Assembly (NCBI GenBank): GCA_022264855.1
Contig: JABYQU010000006.1
Location: forward strand, 620,001-684,000
Reading direction: 5' to 3'
Source: Lenzites betulinus
Taxonomy: Eukaryota; Basidiomycota; Agaricomycetes; Polyporales; Polyporaceae
DNA length: 64,000 bases
Shown here: one piece after another, positions 1-12,160 of the stretch
Layout: each line of letters opens with the position of its first letter
How positions within the stretch are numbered: the stretch's first letter is position 1
Made by a program: the position numbers and the translations under genes
The notes under the pieces: model-generated
What the model was told of the DNA's origin: nothing
Seen by the model: the letters and a program-made list of their open reading frames with translations, nothing else
The model's database searches: none

Positions 1-2048
1 TCGGGAATCCGGCGGTCGTGCCCCGGGCTGACGCTTCTCGGGATCGCCGTCGGCATCGAGTTGGCTAGCAGGTTCCGGTGCTCGTCCTGTATAGTAGGCT
101 CTATGAGATGCGGATGCCAGAAACTGGCATACACGCTGCCCTCGAGCCGGACTTCGAGACAGTACGAGGGAGTGGGGCCTGGCCAGCGGGTGGCGGTCAC
201 CCTGATCGTACGCTGCGCGTCCCCGAAGCAGATCGACCCGTTCGGCCAGGAGTTGACGTGGTAGTGTGCGGGAAGCGCCGGGTCGTCCCGCGAGCATGGC
301 CACTGATCGGAGAGGCCTAAAGGGATGCCCTGGGCGTAGTGGTGCGTCTGGTCCTCGGGGGCTGCGGGTCGGATGGAGACGTACGCGAAGAGCAGCGACT
401 TTTTGCACCGCCCGAGGTGGATCGTGAATCGCTCCGGGTTGCGGGCGTGTCCGTGGCGGAATGTGAACGTCGCAGGAGGGGAGATCACGCCTGAGAACGG
501 ACCGGTCTTGTAGCCGTCCTCCAGCCAGAGGTCGAAGTTGGACATCTGGGGGGCGAACCAGGAGGGTATGAAGAATGTCTGGGGCTCTTCATCGTACCGC
601 CCTCCGTGCAGCTTCATCCCCGTGGATGCACGCAGGTTTGCGACAAAGACAGTGGTGAGCTTTGCACTGACCAACGCAGAAGCTGGTGTTGACGAGGGAG
701 AGTCGGCCGCCTCTGCGGCAGGAGAACTGATTTGTGTGGGGGTGGTGATTGGTGAGTCCAATTTCGAACCGTTACTGCGCCCAGGTTTCCACCCCATGCG
801 CCGAAGGGAAGGGATAGCTGAGGGTTCCATGAGTAGTAGCCGATATCCTGGGAGTTCTGGTGCATCATATGGCGCTGCGCCGACACGATACTGGGGGAGG
901 TCGCTGGTAGGATGCGAGCGAGGCCACAGGATAAGCGCGACACATCTCCCATCCCGGTTTTTGCACGGTAGGATTGCGAGAGAGAATGGGCTGCCTTCGA
1001 CAATGATGAAATCACAACGGACTCCGTAGCTCGTCACTCGGTGCTCGCATACAGCCTGTACAATGCCTCAGAGCGTGCCACACATATTAGCAAACGTGCG
1101 ACGCACCTGGGTTGATAACCCACTGATGTCAATTTGACCGGATACAAGTTCGCTGGCTACAGACAGTGATGTAGGGGTCATATAAGCAGAATCCTTGAAT
1201 TCGCTAGGGGATGATGCGAGGAGGGAACTTGCGGCGTTCTTCCTATGTACCAGAGGTGTTGCCGGGACCGGAGTGAGGGGAAAGCGATCGCCCCAAGCAA
1301 AAAGGCTGTGATCGGGTATCCGTTTCATGATCTCCTCTTGGAGTCGTCGGAACGCGTCTCTTCCCTCGCCGTAGATGGTGGGCATCGAGACATCGAAGAG
1401 GCCCATGACCGAGTAGGCCTCGTCCTCCACCCTGGATGTCTTGCGGGAGGCCGCCCACGACATCCGCCTTGCGACGCTGACTTGATGCAAAGACCGGTGA
1501 AACGTGAGTACCGCAGCGTCGATGCCGGTGATATCTTCGATGAGAGAGGCCAGGGCGGCCTTCGTTCCGAGCGGAGTCCAGTCCTGAGCCACGAAAATGA
1601 GGAAATGCGGCGCGATGAGTTCCTGCAGGGTCCATCCTCGCTCGAACCACCGACTCAGGCGGAACTCGGATCCAGCGGCTTCAAGACGACATCCCCTTGT
1701 GACGTCGGAGAGGTACGCAAAGCACATGTCGGCTTCAGCATACCACCGAAACATGGAGTTTATTGCTTCCTCCAGCTCCGCGCTGCTCGTCTTGTCGATG
1801 CAGCAGGTGTCGATCCAGATCCAGAGGTATCCAAGCTTTCTGGCCGCATACGCCGCACCCCGAACCTTTGCGGACACGCGCGAGTCGCTGTACGACGCGC
1901 CTTCATGTTGTAGCCGACGGATCTCTTGGAAGGACTGCTCTGGCACTTGCCAGACATGCGAGAGAATGGCATATTTGCGACCCTCTTCGTCAATGGTGCT
2001 GGAATGACGGAGCTCGACAAAGTCGGGGTCTGTTGACAGAAGCCACAT
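1..2048 (-). CDS. HET-domain (heterokaryon incompatibility) protein, 3' end outside the window
   Basis: The N-terminus reads MWLLSTDPDFVELR and leads into a HET domain over about residues 25-230. Its hallmarks are YAILSHVW, the WIDTCCIDK block, the WFERGWTLQELIAP block and the DEAYSVMGLFDVSMPTIYGEG block. The start at 2048 is typical of fungal HET proteins, which begin M-R/W-L-L. Exon 1 is 2048-1107. A 51-nt intron (1106-1056, GTGCGT...TTTGCTAATAT...CAG, phase 0) leads to exon 2, which stays open from 1055 to position 1, so at least 665 residues are encoded and the stop lies outside. The roughly 350 residues after the HET domain are not recognised. In ascomycetes HET domains trigger cell death on fusion of unlike mycelia; in basidiomycetes the role is mostly inferred. 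Confidence 0.88.
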
Positions 2049-3066
2049 GCTTCAGGTTATCTGGATCATCGTATAGCGCACATACTCAGTGGCGATAGTC
2101 GAGGGAGACGGAAATCCCTCACCTTGTAAGAACGAGGGACGTTTAGCGTGGTGAGTCGCGTTATAATTCGTGCATACCTTCCCGCCTTATATATGCGCAA
2201 GATGTGGTTCCGACATTCACAGCCTGGCACCTAACAGTATCGCCTCATGCTTCTACCGTGACATCCTGTCCTCAGCTGCAGTAGCTTTGGCAGGCGTTAG
2301 AACTTGAAGGTTACACAGCATCAAAATGAAATGCACATATCACGTGATTTCAGGAAATATCTAGCGCCCGTTGCACAGCGGCCGTGGCTCGTCCTGGCTC
2401 GTCAGGCTTCCCCTCTTCGAAGGCCCTTGCAATACGACACACGATCAACATCGAAGCACGTTGTGCTATTGATCTTTCGAAACGGTGCATTTGGCTGCGA
2501 CTGTGTTGCACTTGGTGGATCCACTATGCTGCAGCGCAAATTGGGCTCACTCGATTGTCACAACTCCATCAGGCGGCCAGTGCTTGTGCAGTGAGCTGAA
2601 TCCATCACGATCCTGGTGTGGCTCCGCTGCTCGATACCCAAGAAGAGCCGTAGGATATTATGTGAGTTTGACTGAACTGTACATCAACTAGAGACCCAGC
2701 AGTATCACGCCGCTCCGCGAGTCGTATTGCTGAACCCTGATGCCAAGACCCCCTTCGGTCAAGCTTTCAAGCTCACGCACAGCACGGGCTCACGGTATAG
2801 ACTCACGGTATAGATCTCCTTGTAGCTCTCACATCACTAACAACAGCCGGTAAGAAAAACTTCCCAGACTATCCAGTACGCCGTTGATAGAATCGGTGAA
2901 TCATGCCTCCGGCGCCCCCAGCCTCGCAGCTAGAGAGGGCGCCTAAAGCGGCACGCCTCGAAGCGCACGGCAGAGATGTCGGCATAGCAGTTAAGGTCGC
3001 GCCTGCTTTACTCAACTCTAATCAGTCGCCACTTACACTAGGACCACCACCCCCACAGAAGTCGCC
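2049..3066. other. intergenic region between divergent genes
   Basis: About 1 kb separates the HET gene (minus) from the M28 peptidase (plus) and must hold both promoters. A short direct repetition around 2789-2814 (ctcacggtatagactcacggtatag) is the only structure noticed. No ORF here has coding character or recognisable similarity. Confidence 0.5.
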
Positions 3067-4846
3067 ATGCGGTTCGCCGGGCTGGCGCCCTTCACGCTGC
3101 TCCTCGTCTCCCCGCACGACCTGCCATTCAACGCCCCCGCATCGTACGACTGCCTGCTTCGATCGTACTACGGGACGTATGGCGCCAGGCGCGCATTCGT
3201 GGTTGACCGGGCGTGTATGGAGTCGTCATTCAGCCTTTTGGAGCTCGGAACCGCGGTACGATTGTCCGAAGAACAGACGACCAAGTTGGTGTGGGTCGAG
3301 CAGCTGCATACGGCCGCGTCGCTCGTCGCTGCCCCATTCCACGCAGAATTGGGGAGACTACTCGAGGACTTGCGCGGACATGACGTGGATAATACCGCCC
3401 CTCAAGTCCCTCTCGGTGCACTGCGGCCTGCGCACCCGCAGCTCGAAATCCTGCACCACGCGCAGAACGGCGCCCTGCTCTCCGCGAGCGACAAGGTCCT
3501 CCGGTCTCTGGACTCGAGACTCCCGCCGTACTGGCGATCCTCCGTCTTCCCCGCCTTGCCAACGTCGATCATCCCCGTTCCACCCGCGGCGAAAGAGCGC
3601 CTCCGCGAGACGCTCACGGCGCTCCGCTTCGACCACGTCGTCGCGTCGATCGTGAACGGGATTTCCATGCACCGATTGGTGAAGGATGTGCGATACCTCA
3701 CGGGCGAGGACCCAGCGTCGGACATCGCGACGCGCCATTCGTTCTCCGAGGACGCGCATCGCGCCGCGGCGTGGCTGAAGACCCAGTTCGAACAGACGGG
3801 CGCGTCGTGCGAGCTACACCATTTCGAGGAGGGCTACGCTCCCAATGTCATCTGGTAGGACTACTATCGCTTTCGGGTGGGATAAACAGCACGTGCTGAC
3901 GATATGGTGCACTAGTAATATCGCCTCGTCGACGAACACCACTGAAACCATTGTGCTGGGCGCGCACTACGACGATCGTGGCTCGTTTGGGGAGGTGCGT
4001 GCACCTGGTGCGAACGACGACGGGTCGGGCACTGGCGCGCTTCTGGGGATTGCGCGTGCGATCGCACGGCGTGGTGTGGTTCCCAGGACGCACCTCCAGT
4101 TTTGCGCGTTTGCTGGTGAGGAACAAGGACTTGTGGGTTCTCAAGCGTATGCGCGTAAGTTCACGTCTCCCGTACAGGAATAAAATTCAAGTTGCTGGCT
4201 GAGTAACTGACAGAATCACTTAGGACAGCTAAGAGAGCAAGGTGCTGACATCACGGCTATGATACAAGCCGATATGCTCGCGTACAACCCACCGGACGAG
4301 CCATTCCAGCTAGGCTTGTCCGACCCTGCGCTGTAAGTCGCTCCTGTTGATATAACAGGCCGTAGCTGATGATGTTGCAATGGCAGGGTCGGAACGGCAG
4401 AGCTCACGCAGATCCTTGCGAATTTATCTGCAATTTATAGCCCGGTGCTCGCGAAGATTAGCTATACACCATACGTGAGTTCTCGCCGAGCTACGCCTCG
4501 CCCGATGGAAGCTCATTTCCTTTTTCAGGCTGGTGGAAGCGACCATCTGAGCTTCCATGAAGAAGGGTTCCCAGCCGCACAGGTCAACGAACGTGGGGGA
4601 TACCTCCAGGACCCGATGTATCACAGCAAGGGTACGTTTCCCCCTTACCATCATTCAGAATGAGAGTGGGCATAAATCTAACCTCCAATTCGCTCGTGTG
4701 ATGGACGGTTAATTACAGGGGATGTGAGCGAGCGCGAGGACTACTCCTTTGACCAGATCAAGTCTATCGCGAAGGTCGAGCTCGCTGCAGTGTTGCACAT
4801 AGCCGGTTTCGACCTGCGCGGAACGGACGACATGACCGGAAACTAA
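3067..4846 (+). CDS. M28-family zinc metallopeptidase (aminopeptidase-like), 484 aa
   Basis: Six exons join in phase: 3067-3854, 3916-4154, 4224-4332, 4387-4474, 4529-4631 and 4719-4846, with introns of 61, 69, 54, 54 and 87 nt. The product has the co-catalytic zinc signature of family M28: H280 in GAHYDD, the bridging Asp in GANDDGSG (297-298), catalytic/ligand Glu pair in AGEEQG (331-332), D359 in QADM and H414 in GGSDHLSF. These residues coordinate two Zn ions and remove N-terminal residues from peptides in known members. The first 20 residues are hydrophobic and may be a signal peptide, which would suit an extracellular or vacuolar enzyme, but the cleavage site is not clear. The roughly 240 N-terminal residues before the catalytic domain are not recognised. 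All metal ligands are present and the frame is intact. Confidence 0.9.
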
Positions 4847-5498
4847 ACGTGCCATGTTGGATGATATTTCTTGGATTTCTTGGCGTACTGTTGTGTTTTC
4901 AGTCGGGATTGTGTACTTGACTTATGGGGTGCGGGAATCTAGTTTGCTGTCGTGCTTTGCTTCGCTATCTCTCATGATGTTGTTGCTTACTCTCGTACGG
5001 GACGATTCATGCCAGGCGGTAACATCTATCATGTAAGTACCAGGTGTTTGTCGTATGTGTCAGCTCAGTTTCTGATGATGATTGGGCGTCAGATATATGC
5101 AGGTTCCACCTGATGCTGGAGCCAACCAGAAGGCGCAAGCAGGGAAATCAATGTCGGCCCTTGCGGCAGTCAAATGCTGGTCTCCTCCCTCCTCAATCTG
5201 GGGTTTCGTCCCGGCAGTGCTGTTGCTGTCTGAGTGTGTGATCCATTTTGAACAGCCTTTCTGAGGTTTCTGGACAGCCTGTTTGAGCTGATGCGAACGA
5301 ACTCAACGGAGGTAGGAACATATGACTCAGAGCTGGTGGTAACACAAAACGCTCACTGAGTAGCGTGTACAGGGTCCTTTCGCGGACTCAACACGATGCC
5401 AAAATAGTCATTGGTCTCATTTCTAGCTGTATATAAACCTCGCACGACACCTTCCCCTAGATCACCACCATCATCAGCCCACGCAAATTCACGCTGAC
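4847..5498. other. intergenic region upstream of the SurE gene
   Basis: The first part is the 3' flank of the peptidase gene. No coding signal was seen. The distal part holds the promoter of the next gene. Confidence 0.5.
5430..5437 (+). promoter_or_regulatory. TATA-like box of the SurE gene
   Basis: TATATAAA lies 62 nt upstream of the ATG at 5499, a distance that fits a core promoter with a short leader. Assigned by sequence and position only. Confidence 0.45.
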
Positions 5499-6711
5499 AT
5501 GATGCGCCGCTTCGCTCTACTATTGTCGCTCCTCCTCTCTTACGCTGCAGCGACCAACATCGTGATCACCAACGATGACGGCTGGGCTACCGCCCAGATC
5601 CGCCAGCAGTTCGACACCCTCACCAGCGCAGGCCACAACGTTGGTCGCGTTCATGACGTCCTCACAAACCCCCTGTAGACTGATGTGGTTGTGGGCACAG
5701 GTTGTGTTGTCCTCTCCCGCGCTGGACCAGTCGGGCAAGGGCTCGTCCACGTCGACCCCGGAGCCGCTAACGGAACCCTGCGAGTTCAACACATGTCCGA
5801 CGGGTTCCCCGGCGGAGGGTTTCAATACCACGAACCGTAAGCCATGTCGTAGACAGTGATGCGCCACAGTCCGTCAAGTACTCACACAGGACTGCCGCAG
5901 CTCGCCTGAACTACGTCAACGGTTTCCCGTAAGTCTGCGTTACTCGCGTGCCAGGGCGTCGTGTACGGTATTGACTCGCACTCATAGTGTCGATGCAGCA
6001 CGCTTTGGCATCCGGACGCTCGCCCCGAAGTTCTTTAGTGGGGCAGCGCCTGACTTGGTGGTCAGCGGACCCAATATCGGCAGTAGGCGTTCCTAACACT
6101 CGCGCTGATATACTGCTCATACACACGCCGCCTCCCCACAGATAACTTGGGTCTTGTGGTACTGTTGTCTGGCACCGTGTACGTTCCCTCTCAATGCGAA
6201 CGTCGGACGTAACTAACGACGAGCCCACAGCGGCGCCGCGAGCGATTCTGCGCTATCCGGCGTTCCCGCGGTCGCGTTTTCTGGCGCGAGCGGCAGCCAG
6301 GTCTCGTACACGACCCTCACGAGCACGCCCGACGCGGCGTCTTCCGTTGCTGCGCGCACGTATGCCGCGCTCACCGCGACGTTCGTCAAGACACTCGTCT
6401 CGGCGGCTGGAGGCGCGCCTCTGCTGCCCACGGGCGTGATTGTGAACGTGAACTACGCGGCGGTGGACAAGTGCACGAGCCCGGCGGCGTTCAAGTGGGT
6501 GTTCTCACGCCTTGTGGAGAACGTACTCGAGGTGGACGTGGAGACGTGTGGATCGAGCCACCTCCCGAGCGAGTCGCGCGTCGTGGGCGCGGGCTGCTTC
6601 GCGAGCGTGACCGTGCTGGACGCGAGCAGCAAGCTGGACGTGAATGCGACGCTGCAGGTCCAGGTGTTGGAGCGCCTCGGGGGCCTGCCGTTGACGTGCC
6701 TGCCGAACTAG
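5499..6711 (+). CDS. secreted SurE-type 5'/3'-nucleotidase (acid phosphatase), 305 aa
   Basis: Six exons: 5499-5639, 5701-5836, 5901-5928, 5988-6082, 6142-6178 and 6231-6711; phases agree throughout. A signal peptide (MMRRFALLLSLLLSYAAA) precedes the SurE metal site TNDDGW (D26, D27). Further SurE marks are LNYVNGFPVDAARFG, VVSGPNIGNNLG (N131) and SGTVGAAS (143-150). SurE proteins are divalent-metal phosphatases acting on nucleoside monophosphates; the fungal secreted branch is usually annotated as acid phosphatase. The start is the first of two adjacent Met codons. Exon 3 is only 28 nt and exon 5 only 37 nt. The first donor (GTTGGT) is non-consensus but needed for the reading GHN-VVLSSPA. 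The family is clear; the natural substrate is not. Confidence 0.9.
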
Positions 6712-7112
6712 AGGCTTTGATGTGGCTGCTTTTAATATTTACAGGACAGAAGTCATGCGAGCTGCTGTTTTACCTGCTAGTCAGCCGTGCCACCACTACC
6801 CGCCCGTCGTTACACTCGCCAAATTTGAGTGACGCCGCTCGACCGGGTCGGTGGCTATGTATCTCCGCCTGGCAGTGGTTCGACGTTGGAGGGCAATCAT
6901 GTATAGCCCATGTGGATAAATCTAGACCTACGCTGCTTGAGGTACTTAGTATCGAATCTCATTGTCCCACTGGCATATACAAAAGCTTCACAACAGATGA
7001 GATTGACACTGCTTACAACAACAGGTCTCGGAAACATAAATATGCAAAACGCCGACGAACGCAGGCAGCAACACAGCCCCACCCATCCCTGTCCACAAAC
7101 CCACACAGACCT
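6712..7112. other. intergenic region between convergent genes
   Basis: About 400 nt between the 3' ends of the SurE gene (plus) and the F-box gene (minus). No gene or strong structure was seen. Confidence 0.5.
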
Positions 7113-8801
7113 TCAAGCATCCTCCCCCCTAAGCTTCCGGATCTCCCGCTGAATACTGTCCCACGTCCCCGTAATCGCCGCGAACCCCCGCCTCCCCACC
7201 TCCTCCTCGCGCAGCTCCAGATTCGGGAACAGCGCGTCGAGGAACCGAGCGATCCCAGACACGTCGTACGGCACCATCCCCACGAACGTCAGCCGCAAAT
7301 CCAGCTCCTGCAGCGGGTGGCCCGGCCGGCAGGCCCCCGACGGCGGGATGCGCTCGACGACGCCCGGCACGGTCATGCGCGAGAAGAGCAGCCGGCGCAA
7401 CTGCGGGCAGTGGGCGGCGAAGTGGCGTAGGGACGTGAGCGGCGGGAGGAACCGTGCGTCCGCGGGGAGGTACAGGAGGGCGAGTCGCTGCAGGCGCGGC
7501 CATGCCTGCGCGAGCGCGAGGATGTCTGCGTCCCCTACCCACGGAGCCGGGTCGGATATCGTGAGGTCCGCTTCCTCGAGGCTGCGGAAAGCGGCGAGAG
7601 GCTGGAGGAGCACGCCGAGCGATGTGGCTTCGGACATCACGGAGTGTTCCGTGAGCGTGCAGAGGGTGAGCTTGCGCAGGGAGGGGGCGAAGCTCGCTTT
7701 GGTGAGGGCATCCAGGAAGTTCTGGTGAGACGCGGTGTAGAACTGGTCTTCGCAATCAAGGGTGAGGGTGGTTAGGTGTGGCGCCTCGAGGAAAGACGCG
7801 AAGAGGCCGCCGAGGTCTTGCGCGACGCCGTTCACGCGCAAGGAGCGGAGAGAATCGGTTCGCGCGGAACACCTTGGGGCAGAGAAGTCCCGGAGACGAA
7901 TCCCGAGGTGTCGCAGGGAAGTCATTCTGTTTAATAGAGACCGTAACTCCTCGGGTGATACATCTATCTGTCCGTGAAGGGAGAGTTCGCACAGACGATC
8001 CAGCCCAGTCAGCGCAGGAAGCACTATTGAGCTTGTGACATGTCGCCCCGTGATGATGAGATGGGTCAGAAATGGGGCTGCCTCCGCTAATCCTGCAAAG
8101 AGGGCAGTGAACTGCGAGGCGCTGTCAGGATGTGCCGCCCGGATGAGTTGGTCTCCCCCGATTGTGGTGATCGTGGTGAAAACAGTGACATCCAGCTCCA
8201 GGTCGCGGAGGGCAGGTGATACCAGGGAGAGCAGGGTCGTGTCCGTCGTGATACCGCTTCGCCATCCAATCTTCTGTAGGTTTGGGAGGAAGGTGGATTG
8301 TCCGTTGTGTTTGATGATGGAGCGGAGGAGCATAAGCTCAGGAAGGTGACAAGAGGCCGTGCCAATCTCGCGCACATGGCTGGCGCGACGAAGGAAGTTG
8401 TTCCATAGATCGGGTTCCCTCATGAATCGCTCCTTCACAAAGTCCTCGGAGTCGACGATCTAGCGAACGCGCAGTAATACAGGCGTGAGTAGGATACGTG
8501 GGCTGGGTGAAAGCGATGGACTTGCCCGCCAGAACTCCGTCAGCCGCTTCGCAGAAGGGGGAAAGTTGCGTCCGGCTAGCAGCGCCCAGAGGGGATGGAA
8601 GGAGTCCAGCCGTCGCCACAGAACTCGCGACGCTGGATCGAGCCACGACTTGCATACCAGCGCGCACCATGCTAGAGTCCGGCGGGTTTCTCCCCTGGGG
8701 GAATACTCGAAGATCTCAAATAGACAGTCGAGAATGTCGGGATCGTGGAGCGTTCTCCATGCTAGTGATTGTGCACGCGGAGCAGTCCCATCCAGAGCCA
8801 T
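7113..8801 (-). CDS. F-box protein with leucine-rich-repeat-like C-terminal region, 540 aa
   Basis: Exon 1 (8801-8526) encodes an F-box-like segment at about residues 14-75: LHDPDILDCLFEIFEYSP, ALVCKSWLDPASRVLWRRLD. Exon 2 (8459-7113) encodes about 450 residues of irregular leucine-rich repeats (LRELDL-type strands such as LRDLELDVTVF, LTTLTLDCEDQF, LQELDLRLTF). The frame is kept only by a 66-nt intron (8525-8460) that starts with GCAAGT, a GC-AG intron; no GT donor nearby preserves the frame. F-box proteins of this layout bind Skp1 and recruit substrates to SCF ubiquitin ligases. Agaricomycetes carry hundreds of such genes, so no specific substrate can be named. Confidence 0.85.
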
Positions 8802-9131
8802 TACAGGCGCAGATATCGATACGTCAGGACTTCTCGGATCCGGCTGTCGCTAAGATCTGTGATGTGGGACTCTTGGAGGGTATTGCACTAGAAACTTGGC
8901 AATTGTATCGTGAGTCGAAGCCCGGCCACAAGCGAGCACTGGCATACCAGTAGATTGGATGCCTGTACCTCGTATTGTACCGAGATGTGAGCGCGATTCG
9001 GCCAATTGGTACGTGTAAGCAGTCACTGTCGAAGGTGCCATCTCTCGTGCAGCATCGGCAGGCTTGTGCCGTTAGAAGACTGCGGTTTTGTTCGAACCTA
9101 TGGTGCGCGGCAGCACGTGCCAAGTACTGAG

Positions 9132-9193
<62 letters not shown>

Positions 9194-10543
9194 TCACTAC
9201 TAGTGATATCGCGCTGTCCGACTAGTGGTGCACTCAGCCCCCGCGCCGGATTTGTCCCTCTGTGGCATTTTGTCTAGTCATCAAAATGGGCGCGGGCGAT
9301 ATTCGTCGAATTATGAGTTTGATGCTTGATGTGTACGGCAGCGTAGGTAGGATATATATCGACATGGTATCCTGCGTTGAAGTCCGTGCTGAGCGCTCCC
9401 TGTAGTTAGCGCATCAGCAAAATCGCATTTGCCGCCTATATGATTCCAGCGCTTCCAAGTGACCTGCGAGCTTGGTAGCGCTTGTAAGCGCTTGGGTGTG
9501 CTCGTAAGGAAGCCGCAAGCTTAGAGGTTGTTACAACTCGGCATGTTGTACTCACTATGCTTAGATATGAATATATGAGCTTGCAGTCAACCGTCTCGCA
9601 CGCCTGTCACCGCGTCACCGGTTCACCGTTGGCAGGTGGGGATTGCAACTCCGGTGCTCCACACCCTCTGCCCTCTTGCCATAAAATCGCTGGTGACTCG
9701 CGGTTTTGCTCCCCACACTTCTTTCCCTCTTACCACCGCGTGCACAGCAGCTGCTCCTGCTCCGAGTCCTACCACCGACCCGAGCCTCTCAGAACTGGGT
9801 GCTGGAGTACTATATCGGTGTCTACTGGCACTTCTGGGTCTTGGGTCTTGGTTCTCAGGTCTCGGGTCTTGGGTCTTCTTGCGGCGTCTCCTATGGCTTT
9901 TGCTTGTTCTGGGGCACCTATGGTTGTTGTGTCTGGCTGGTGCTCAGTCTTCTGTGACTTCGGCTGGACTCTCTTAGCTTCCGGTAGTATTAGGACTCGC
10001 CTGCGCTGCATAAGCAGGCGACTTAGAATGGGCGTCTATATATGTAGTTCATGTTCTCGCCGCTGGCGATGATAGGCCGTTGAATAAAAATCATTTTCTC
10101 AATATATACTGTCTTCTACTGCTGTGCAGTGCCTCGAAAACAGCTTGCTTTGGGCACAATATGCTTAGCTGTATGCATATTGATATATATATGCATCTAT
10201 TGCATTGCAAGCCCCAGAATTGCTTGTAAGGTTGGCTTGCACACGCAGCGATTACGAGTGAAATGGGTGATTCTATAGTATTTCAAGGATGGGGGCTATT
10301 ATATCCATAACCTTGGCACTTTGCGCCTAGATTGCATGTAATTTCACACATTATATGTGCTTGCAACTGCTTCCAAGTGTATGCATTCGCGTGGTTGTTT
10401 TGCAGATCGGCGATAACTAGTAACTCAACGTGCACGTGGGTAACTGGTATGATACACAGAGCGAATGCGAAGGTCCGATAGATAGTGTCCGTGCGAAAGT
10501 CCAGATGCATACGAGAGAATCCCCTGCACGATATTCCCCTGAG
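8802..10543. other. 1.7-kb intergenic region, no gene recognised
   Basis: Contains the ACTT microsatellite described separately and a low-complexity stretch at about 9828-9885 made of tandem variants of gggtcttgg/ctcgggtcttgg. Several short open frames overlap the low-complexity part, but none shows splice-consistent extension or a known motif. Confidence 0.5.
9132..9193. repeat. (ACTT)n microsatellite, about 15 copies
   Basis: Uninterrupted tetranucleotide run of about 61 nt. It lies about 330 nt upstream of the F-box gene start (8801), so it may sit in that gene's promoter region. Confidence 0.95.
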
Positions 10544-12160
10544 TTAAATCTCGAGCAGCTCCGATGGCCAGCGGTGCGGGAGGTCGACAAGCTTCGGGTC
10601 GCGGATGTTGAGCATGAGGCGGGTAATGAGTGTCGACGATATCCTGCGCATTCGGAGGGGTTGGTGTGAGCGGACGTGCCTAGGCACAAACAACGGAGAT
10701 CTTACACGTTTGTGATGGTAGTGGTTACGCCCTTGTATACGGGCTGTAAATACGGACCGTGTCAGGAACTAGCAGAGTATGTGGCGAGGTTGTGGTTCGC
10801 TCACCTGAGCGAGCTGAGAAGCGGGATTAGTCTGATGTCCATGTGCGTGACGAAGAGGGACTTACAATGTAAGTGAGAATATTGCACATATAGCACACGA
10901 GGAGAATTCTGCAACAAGATGTCAAGCGTGAGCTCTCGCGCAGGCGTGTCATCGTGGATCCAAGACTGACCCGAAATATATCGTGCCTAGATTGCATTGT
11001 TAGACCTCTGCTCGGGGAAGTCGAAGAAGCATAGTGCTGCTTACCATCTCTTAACATTATATGGAATAAGCTATGGCTCCACATGCGCCCGACCCGGAGC
11101 GCTTGGATAAGTGTGAGGATGAAGACTGTTCCGTCGAAGACGAGGATAGAGCTCCATGCGGCGGCGAGATCTGCAGAAGGGTCAGTCGTTGTACGTTTAG
11201 AGGCTATTCTCCGGAAGTGTGCACTTACAAGCCCCCCTAGATACATCAAGAGGTCAGCGCGGAGCGCGATGCAAATGGTCGAGAAATGACGTACTGCTTC
11301 TCTGATAGTGTCAGGTCGCACCCTGTATATACCCCGATGTCCTCGAACGACTGGAGGTGGAGACCTCGCACGCTCACGATGGCCCACTACAACTAACTGT
11401 GAGCTTTCCTACAAAGAGTGCCCTGCCTGGCGAGCGCGTACCACACTAACGGCGCCGCCTGTGGCGCATATCGAAGCGAGCAAATAGACGATCCTGCGGT
11501 TTCGGTTGTACAGCGCGTACGTGCGCAGTATTAAGAGGACTGCGGCGGAACAGCGTCAGTCGAGTCTGTCTTGAGCAAGGTCGACCGCAGAAGGACGTAC
11601 CAGCAACGAAGAACTGTGTGAGAGCGGCGAGGATTTGATGATACAGTTGCAGCTTTCGACATCTACCCAGACCATGAGCCCCCAATAATTTTGAGCTGTT
11701 TGGAATGCTTACGACTGGGCAAACGCGTCAGTCAATACACATGCACTGTGTACCAAATGATAACACTCACCGACTCCGGCATAATAGCGAAGAACTCGAC
11801 AACGACCGGGATGTGGCTGATCACGGACAGGTACCGGTTCAGGAAGTAGAAGATCGACGCCCAGGATCGACCGCCCTTCCAGTACCGCTCGACCTCGAGC
11901 GGGATCGTCAACACGAAGTCATACCACAGAATACCTGTCAACACGGAAAGGAACTGTCAACATCGTCGATCGCGACTTGTACCGTTACGCAGCCAGTAGC
12001 CCGTTCAAGCAGACGCCTCACCGAAAGCGACGGCTGCGAAGACGCGGTTGATGTGATTGGATTCAGCACTGTTGGCAAGTATCCAGGCTCGTTCAGTATC
12101 GCTCGTTGAGGAGCAAACGCGACATACGCACATCGTGTATAGCTTCGCCGCAGAGGTCAT
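10544..12160 (-). CDS. DUF6533-type seven-transmembrane protein, about 273 aa, 13 exons
   Basis: Exons (descending): 12160-12132, 12068-12022, 11934-11771, about 11652-11601, 11539-11442, 11386-11295, 11236-11229, 11170-11045, 10986-10971, 10908-10866, 10813-10805, 10743-10706, 10643-10544. All phases agree. The DUF6533 signature is GILWYDFVLTIPLEVERYW and the following FYFLNRYLSV; later helices carry LILRTYALYNRN, AAAWSSILVFDGTVF and G-R-M-W-S-H-S-L-F-H-I-M-L-R-D-G. The end reads ISSTLITRLMLNIRDPKL, typical of this basidiomycete family of unknown function with seven predicted helices. Exons 7, 9 and 11 are only 8, 16 and 9 nt. The 5' edge of exon 4 is uncertain: an alternative acceptor would add about 25 residues including a Cys often seen before LQ-YHQ. 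Confidence 0.85.

Noticed and set aside
2903..3655. Open frame of 250 codons overlapping the peptidase first exon
   Set aside because: Different frame from the M28 exon, Pro/Arg/Ser-rich composition typical of a shadow of GC-rich coding sequence.
9069..9077. GTTCGAACC resembling a tRNA T-loop
   Set aside because: No acceptor stem, D arm or anticodon arm could be paired around it.
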